From positions 153,370,817 to 153,434,816 of the forward strand of contig CM061132.1 of the NCBI GenBank assembly GCA_030789695.1: 64,000 bases of DNA, read 5' to 3'. How positions within the stretch are numbered: the stretch's first letter is position 1; the number at the start of each line of letters is the position of its first letter. The notes under the pieces were generated by a model. That model saw only the letters and a list, made by a program, of their open reading frames with translations, was not told the DNA's origin and did not search any database. A program made the translations under genes and the position numbers. Positions 58,296 through 64,000 of the stretch are shown piece after piece. This DNA comes from Scilla litardierei. Lineage: Eukaryota; Streptophyta; Magnoliopsida; Asparagales; Asparagaceae.

Positions 58296-59523
58296 CGCAG
58301 CTTGAGATTTTCTTCCCCCTCGCAAATGGAAGAAAGAGAGAATGATTGAAATGTTACCGTTGGAAATGAGAGTCCTCGGACTTTGGGGGGTTTTTGAAGT
58401 TCAAACGTTAATTTTTTTTAAAAAAAACTCTACCGTTTATATTATTGTTTACTTATTTATTTGCAAAGTTGTTCTTATTTTGAAATATACCTTCCAAATC
58501 TTTCGTATTGTTCAAGTGCCCTCTGAAATAATCATATTAGCTTTTTAAAATAAAATTACGAAATTGAATCACTTAGATTGTTTTTGGCTCGTCTTTATTT
58601 TTATGGGCATTTCTTATTTTTCCTTTTTTTTTCCCATCTCTTTTTTTCTGCAAGTGTTTACACGTGTTAATTCTGTTGCAAAAAATCCAAGCGTTTATAG
58701 CATGATTTATTTCTTTTAGAAAATTAGAAGCTTAGGACGAGACTTTAAACATGGGACGAATTATAGGCATCAGAAACATGTTGCCAGAGGCAAACAGCCC
58801 CTAAATATCCCCAGGCCCCCGAGGAAAATTAGAGTTGAATAGAAAGATTCATGTTGCCCACACTTCACCGAATCACAACTGATACTGTCTTCACACACAC
58901 ACACACACACACACACAGTCTTCCCAATAAACATCAAACAAATGCTGGAACAATCTTTACAAAATCAACTTGGACAACTCCCATTAACACAACACTCCTT
59001 GCTTCCATCTGTTTAGAATATGCAACTTTACGACGTCCCAAACAATCAGAAACAAAACTTTGAGAAGAATCGGACACAGGACAGATTCTCCCCTTTTCCT
59101 TTCTTCATTCTCAGTATAACAACGAACATAAAAACTGCCAAAGTCCTTTTGTCCATTGCTGGATCATCCAAATGGACGAAAATAGTGTGACATGTATAAG
59201 CTCTCAAAATGCATTCAACAGCATAAGCAAACACTGTTAGTACCCCGCAGAGGTTTGGTTGAGCTTTGTAATCAGTCGTTTCTCACTATGGCTGTAATCC
59301 AAGATAACTTAATGCTCCCATGTCTGATCCTGTGGCTCTCACCGTGTTGCTAGTATAGCAAGCTGCAATGAGGCGGCTTTAATCACAGCGGTGGGCTTTG
59401 ACGCAACCAGAAGCAAAGCTCCCGCCATTTAAACCTCGTTACATCTTTACTCCCAAAATAAGATTCAAGATCCAGAACCGCGTAACTTGCGTTAACTAAT
59501 GTTGGAATTCACGATCAAGGGGT
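58296..59523. promoter_or_regulatory. Intergenic region: B3 promoter and downstream gene's 3' untranslated region
   Basis: Contains the upstream region of the B3 gene (58296-58800), no distinct TATA box identified. The part nearer 59523 would be the 3' UTR of the minus-strand gene whose last exon is next. An (AC)n run lies at 58893-58916. No ORF is supported. Confidence 0.5.
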
Positions 59524-59692
59524 TCACCATCTTTGATATGAATTTCCATGTGGTCGCCACTGGCGCCTGTTGAAGCTTTTCTCGTAATAGCCACCATAGT
59601 TATCTGACGAGGATTTAGGAGAACTTGTGGTATAGCCCTTTACTGGGCAAGTCCTCATCTCCTCTTCTTCATCATATTGCAGGCGCTGCAAA
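59524..59692 (-). CDS. Terminal coding exon of an unidentified gene
   Basis: After an acceptor at about 59690 (TGCAG on the minus strand) an open frame of about 53 codons ends at TGA 59524. The peptide starts RLQYDEEEEMRTCPVKGYTT and ends RRQWRPHGNSYQRW: an acidic patch, then Ser/Lys-rich, then Tyr/Arg/Trp-rich. No domain recognised. Upstream exons would be at higher coordinates, where 59693-60222 is intron-like and later sequence is TE. Partial or truncated gene; low support. Confidence 0.4.
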
Positions 59693-60222
59693 AAAAGGAA
59701 CTCATTAAGAAATGCAACAAACACTGCACAGTTTATATAGAACGTTCGATGAAACACCCCATATACAAGTAAATAAAAGGTTTGAATAAATGACACAGAA
59801 TAACATCTTGGCGTTTTCCCTTTGTAGGTTTTGGCTAATGGCCTAGCTCAAGTTAGTTTTAACTGTACGATCCATTAAACATATATATAACCTTCTAACC
59901 AGGTAAGATCAAGAATCACATATATTCACTTATTACAAATACTTGCAAGAAATTATCAATGCCACGTCCTATTTAAAGCCAGCAGAACGGAGAGGGCAGT
60001 TGTACTGCTACTGCAGCCGCAGCAACAAGTAAACGTGATGGACAGATATCAAACATGTTTGCAAAAAAAATAATAAAGTGAAAATGAAAACTTGTATTTC
60101 AGATCAAAATGCAAGTGTTGACAGATCGCTAACACTTTGCCGAATGGTTGCTTGAAACACCCTCAGTGGTTGTCACCCCTACACTCTATATCATAGTATT
60201 AGTTCAAAGTGGAGGAAGGTGT
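59693..60222. other. Non-coding sequence, probably intron
   Basis: AT-rich with no open frame of note. Possible intron of the preceding gene, interrupted by the gypsy derivative at 60223. Confidence 0.4.
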
Positions 60223-60560
60223 TGATGCATTCCGCTACAGTTTTCAATAAAAAGGAAATATTTAGGTGGAAAGAGCAATAAAATGGGATTTTTCATGGAG
60301 AAAACAGATCTGAAATTATCAAGCCCTACTACAAATCAAATACTCGCTAAATAACATCTATGAATAGGTAGAACAACTAGCTAGGGATTAAACTAGGGCT
60401 ATCTAAGAAATAAACTAAATAAGTTTTCTTCAACAATTCTCGCACCCCCCCTGCAAAAAAAAAATAGGGCCGGCACTAGGTTTTAAATAGAAAAGTTACA
60501 GAATATGTCAATTTACAAAAATGCCTATCGGGCTCTAAATCCAAGCCGCATCATTAAAAT
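60223..60560 (-). repeat. 3' LTR of E1
   Basis: Begins (minus) TGATGCGGCTTGGATTTAG. It closely resembles the plus-strand LTR at 61668-61924, more than its own partner at 61345. Confidence 0.75.
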
Positions 60561-60605
60561 CCACATTGACCTCAAGGTGGTGCATCCAGTCATCTATGGG
60601 CCGTG

Positions 60606-61320
60606 CTACTCCGAATGAACGTACCTATCCCCTTCAGGATCAAAAGGCCACCTGAGGTCTTCGTCATCTCCCGCGAACCCAGCAGAAGATCTGCCGCTCC
60701 CAAAACAACGCATCCAAGGTCCAGTAAGACCCCCAACTGCAAACTGAGTCATGCAGGCCCCCTGAAGAGTTTCCCAGGGCACGTGGGCCTCAAGGCGGCC
60801 CACCCGAGGGGTTGACCGAGTTGGGACGGCCCTCCGGGGGGTCGACCAAGTCGGGGCGGCCCTTCGAGGAGTCAACCGAGTCTGGGCGGCCATCACGTGA
60901 ACCGGTAGCATCGTCATCTTTTGATCTGAGTCGTCGTTCGTCTTCTTCCCCGGATTTGTTAGCTCTACGCTTGAAAACTTCATATCTGCGTCGTTGTTCG
61001 CCTTCTTCCCCAGATCTGGTAGATCTACGCTGGAAATCTTTAAATCTGGTGCCGGATCACCTTGGAAATGGAGCTCCTCGCCGAAAGGCGTCGCCTTTAG
61101 CCCCGGATCTGGTAGATCTACGCTTGGAATCTTCCGATCTGGTGCCGGATCACCTTGGGAATGGAGCTTTAAATCCAGGGTTTTTCTATATTCTTGGACA
61201 AACGCCGCCATCGCTTGGAGATTCAACGTTCTGATGGCTTCCAGGATTGCGTCAAACCTTTCGTCCGACCAGAAGAAAAAACTTGACGCAAAGAACGAAT
61301 TTGATGCTATTAGGGTTGAC
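60606..61320 (-). pseudogene. E1 gag-like ORF with internal tandem repeat
   Basis: The open frame of about 235 codons has no clear ATG; it runs back through FFWSDERFDAILEAIRTLN toward the primer site. A duplicated segment, LHSQGDPAPDRKIPSVDLPD and LHFQGDPAPDLKISSVDLPD, stands near residues 50-100, with a third weaker echo. A Thr/Arg-Pro repeat (RRAAPTWSTP, RRAVPTRSTP) follows. No capsid core or zinc knuckle is visible. Function not recognised; it is the only ORF of the element. Confidence 0.5.
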
Positions 61321-61323
61321 GTG

Positions 61324-61338
61324 CTCTAATACCAAATT
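61324..61338 (-). other. Primer-binding site of E1
   Basis: The minus strand reads TTGGTATTAGAGCAC directly after the LTR. It matches the initiator-Met complement with one change. Confidence 0.8.
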
Positions 61339-61344
61339 AATGCG

Positions 61345-61663
61345 ACCCGCTAGGGTTTTAATGATAAAAAGGGAATTTTTATTGGAAATTCAGATCTGAA
61401 AATAGCACAACTCTACTACAAATTCAGTTACTCGCTAAATAACCACTACGAATGGATAGAACAACTAGCTAAGGATTAATCTAATGGAAATATGGAGAAT
61501 CCTAATACAATTTATCTAAGAAATAAAGAAATAATCTAGATGAAATTCTCAACAAATCTCGCATACCCCCATGAGGACCGGCTATAAGCTTTAAATAGAG
61601 AAACATTACAATACTTGTTATTTTACAAAAAAACCCTGGGGGCCAAACGTCCCACCCGCATCA
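61345..61663 (-). repeat. 5' LTR of E1
   Basis: Minus-strand LTR starting TGATGCGGGTGGGACG. It lies 4 bases (CTAA) from the oppositely oriented 5' LTR of E2, which makes an inverted pair. Confidence 0.75.
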
Positions 61664-61667
61664 CTAA

Positions 61668-61924
61668 TGATGCGGCTTGGATTTAGGGCCACAGTGGCAT
61701 GCGAGAATTGTTGAAGAAAACGTATTTAGTTTATTTCTTAGATAGCCCTAGTTTAATCCCTAACTAGTTGTCCTACCTATTCATAGTTGTTATTTAGCGA
61801 GTATTTGATTTGTAGTATGGCTTTGATAATTTCAGATCTGTTTTATCCATTAAAAGTCCCATTTTTATTGCTCTTTCCACCTAAATATTTCCCCTTTTTA
61901 TTGAAAACAGTAGCGAATTACATC
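61668..61924 (+). repeat. 5' LTR of E2
   Basis: From TGATGCGGCTTGG to GCGAATTACATCA, about 257 bp. It lacks an ~90-bp segment present in the related LTR at 60223-60560. Confidence 0.8.
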
Positions 61925-61949
61925 AATTTGGTATCAGGGCACTAGATCC

Positions 61950-63880
61950 ATGGCGAACACGATGTCCAAGGAACGGATCGATTTGTTGGAAGAGAAGTTG
62001 GAGAAGTTTGAGAGCAAAATCGACGAAGAAATCCAGGAGGTAAGGAAGCGGCGGATCATTTGGATTGATGCTTTTCGCAACTTATGCATCTCATACAACA
62101 AAATTCGGCAGCAACAAACCAAAGCATCGCGGTTAATTCGACCGCAACACATCAAAGCATCGTGGCTCTTGGAGAAAGGCTAGAAGCAAACATAAAGGCA
62201 CACACTTTGGTGAAGGAGAAAGAAGAAATTTTTGTTGAGGGACTCCTCGACGACGTTGATACGTACTTTTTAGAGGACGAAGAGGGGAAGGACTATCAGA
62301 TCGGAGGCTCCCAAACCATCCGACAACGACGTGCGACAGAACCGGAGGGGCGAAAGACACTGCCGGCCACTCTCCCATCCCCGGGGTGCACCGAACACTG
62401 TGGCCGATTGACCCCCGGCAGCATGGAGGGGGCCGTCGAACCCCATGTGGGCCGCCAGCCCCAGTCGGGGCTCCGACAGCACCCAACACAACAAACAGGG
62501 GGCTACTGACCCAGATTTGGGGTCGGCAGGCCCCGCGCCCGTACTGGAGGGGTCAACAGCCCTCAGGGGGGACCGACAGGCCCCGACGCACTACCCTGAG
62601 GGCCCGCCAGTCCAAAAGGGGGCCGACAGGCCCCGCCCCCCTTTCCAGAAGCCCCTTGGGGCCCCCACGGGGTCCGACAGACAGCCACCGCCGTTTCAGC
62701 CATAGAATGGGACTGTGAGAGCCTCCCAGCCAACCGGAGCACACCAGCAAGTTTTTAGGGGACCAACGGCCTTTCCCATGCCTTTTGGGAGAATTACAAG
62801 AGACTGAAGGGGGGCATCAGGGTCCCAACAGAGCACACCCGGAGAACTATGGGCGAGAGTTTGGGGACGATTTGGGTGGTGGAGCAGTTTAGGGCGACTT
62901 ACAGTGGGAGGGGATAGATGGAGTAGCTCGGAATCCAACCGTATGATATATGTAATCGTATCAGTTTCAGCAGATACCATGACCATCCACAGGCGAGAGG
63001 ATTTATTGGGGAGAATCGCATGAAGAAACTGAAGATGCCAGTGTTCGAAGGGGATGATCTTGATGGTTGGTTGTATCGGGTGGATAGGTATTTTGAGGTG
63101 GCCATGATAAATGAGGTGGACTGGCTTAGGGCAGTGGGAGTCTGCTTGGAGGGCGAGGCGTCTGGGATGGTTTAGATGGACACAGCAACAGAGGCCGTTT
63201 CAAATGTGGGCAGAGTTCACTACTCTCTTGCTGGAGCGTTTTGGAGAGGTGCATGCTGGTGGAGCTTATGAAAGGTTGTATGTGTTGCGTCAGGATGAGA
63301 CTATGAGAGACTACATCAAGAAGTTTGAAATGTTATGTAGCAGAGTGCGTGGGGTATCAGAAGAGTCCTTAGAGGGGTGCTTTATGAAGGGGTTAAACCC
63401 CACAATTAGATCAGGACTGAGACAACTGAAGCCTGATGATCTGCGAGAGATGATGACTTCAGCGTGGATGGTGGAGGACCATCAAGAAACCGAAACGAGA
63501 GCCCGCGGGGTATGGGGAGGCACCTCTTTTCAAGGGCACGATCCTGTAGGGGACAGAAGGCGGCCATATGTGGAGCAGCACCCACAGACAGGGCAGCAGC
63601 TAGCAAGGAGAAGTGGGCGGAACCATGACCTGGAGGACAGACACAGAGGATGACGGAGGCGGAGATTCGTGACAAGCGAGCCAAGAGTATGTGTTTCAAA
63701 TAGGCCGAGAAATTTACTCCAGGGCACCGGTGCGGGGACCGTACTCTTTAGATCCTGATAGTGAACGACGATGAAGAGGATGGAGAGGGCGTGGTAATGT
63801 TGGAAGCTGACGAAGAAGAGTATAAGGAGCACCTACACGTGGAACAGCCCGCCCACACACTTCACGCACCACCTTGAGGA
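61950..63880 (+). pseudogene. gag: E2 Gag (Ty3/gypsy, Reina-like), frameshifted
   Basis: Starts MANTMSKERIDLLEEKLEKF with a coiled coil. The frame shifts at about 62080 (second frame has QQNSAATNQSIAV). A low-complexity Pro/Gly-rich stretch follows (62300-62700). The capsid core is in 63019-63500: MPVFEGDDLDGWLYRVDRYF, then CLEGEAS, WAEFTTLLLERFGEV and RDYIKKFEMLCSRVRGVSEE, typical of retrotransposon gag. A stop and frameshift near 63174 interrupt it. It ends in an acidic tail (NDDEEDGEGVV) near 63880. No zinc knuckle seen. Best regarded as a broken gag. Confidence 0.75.
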
Positions 63881-63906
63881 CAATGTGGTTTTTGGGGGCG
63901 TAGTAG

Positions 63907-64000
63907 TGATGCGGCTGGGACTTTTGGCACTGGTGGTATTTTCGTAAAATAACAAGCACTGTAATGTTTCTCTATTTAAAGCCTATAGTCGGCCCAAATG
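63907..64000 (+). repeat. 3' LTR of E2, cut by the window end
   Basis: Starts TGATGCGGCTGGGACTTTTG after the polypurine tract. Only 94 bases are visible. Confidence 0.75.

Larger units (their letters stand above)
60223..61663 (-). mobile_element. Gag-only gypsy derivative E1
   Basis: Minus-strand element with LTRs at 60223-60560 and 61345-61663, primer site TTGGTATTAGAGCAC (61324-61338) and an ORF between. No pol domains except a short conserved tail (HHLE.NV) before the 3' LTR, so it is an internal-deletion derivative. The two LTRs have the same ends (TGATGC...GCATCA or CATTAA) but differ markedly in sequence. No matching TSD was found around it. Confidence 0.7.
61668..64000 (+). mobile_element. 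Gag-only gypsy derivative E2 (Reina-like), runs off the window
   Basis: Plus-strand element with 5' LTR 61668-61924, primer site TTTGGTATCAGGGCAC (61927-61942), gag, a polypurine tract (TTTTTGGGGGCGTAGTAG) and the start of a 3' LTR (TGATGCGGCTGGGAC) at 63907. Between gag and the polypurine tract only the last few residues of pol (HHLEDNVVF) remain, so protease, RT and integrase are deleted. Confidence 0.78.

Overview
This is a stretch of flowering-plant nuclear DNA. One complete host gene is visible, a seven-exon B3-domain gene with canonical introns on the minus strand at 55740-58295, plus one likely terminal exon of an unidentified second gene (59524-59692). Almost everything else is transposable elements of plant-specific lineages: a Tekay/Del-type chromovirus, a SIRE/Maximus-type Copia derivative, an Athila-type gag-only element, an Ivana/Oryco-like Copia element, a PIF/Harbinger DNA transposon and foldback MITEs. 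The species cannot be fixed from the sequence alone.

Layout. 1-493: two foldback MITE copies in tandem. 512-2144: an Athila-like LTR on the minus strand. 3052-4772: part of an older minus-strand chromovirus LTR. 4773-15455: a structurally complete Tekay-type chromovirus (TSD CCCTT) with gag intact and pol broken. 15461-16701: TE-like sequence carrying a degenerate array of the palindrome CAGACGTCTG.

16702-47640 is a five-level nest, each level shown by its own target-site duplication. An old gypsy pol fragment (16702-17252 and 47395-47640) is split by a 2.8-kb solo LTR (17253-47394, TSD AGTAC). The LTR is split by a PIF/Harbinger transposon (18318-45680, TSD TAA). The transposon is split by a pol-less SIRE/Maximus-type Copia element (20278-38248, TSD CATAT). 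That element's gag gene is split by a double-unit, three-LTR, gag-only Athila-like element (24849-35471, TSD CTTAC). The PIF element carries a two-part Myb/SANT gene, a DDE transposase gene, a GRF zinc-finger/transmembrane ORF and a 100-bp tandem repeat; the three genes are all damaged.

48113-54793: a Copia element with 136-bp LTRs (TSD CATAT). Its LTRs differ at one base although its coding region is ruined, so it was probably moved by another copy's enzymes. Its leader contains three large perfect or near-perfect hairpins. 54799-59692 is the host gene island; two foldback arms sit on either side of B3 exon 3. 60223-64000 holds two gag-only gypsy derivatives head to head, the second running off the window.

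How the genes work together: the TE genes belong to separate parasites. None of the gag-only elements has its own pol, so all depend on enzymes made elsewhere. In the PIF element the Myb-like protein and the transposase would act as a pair, but both reading frames are broken here.
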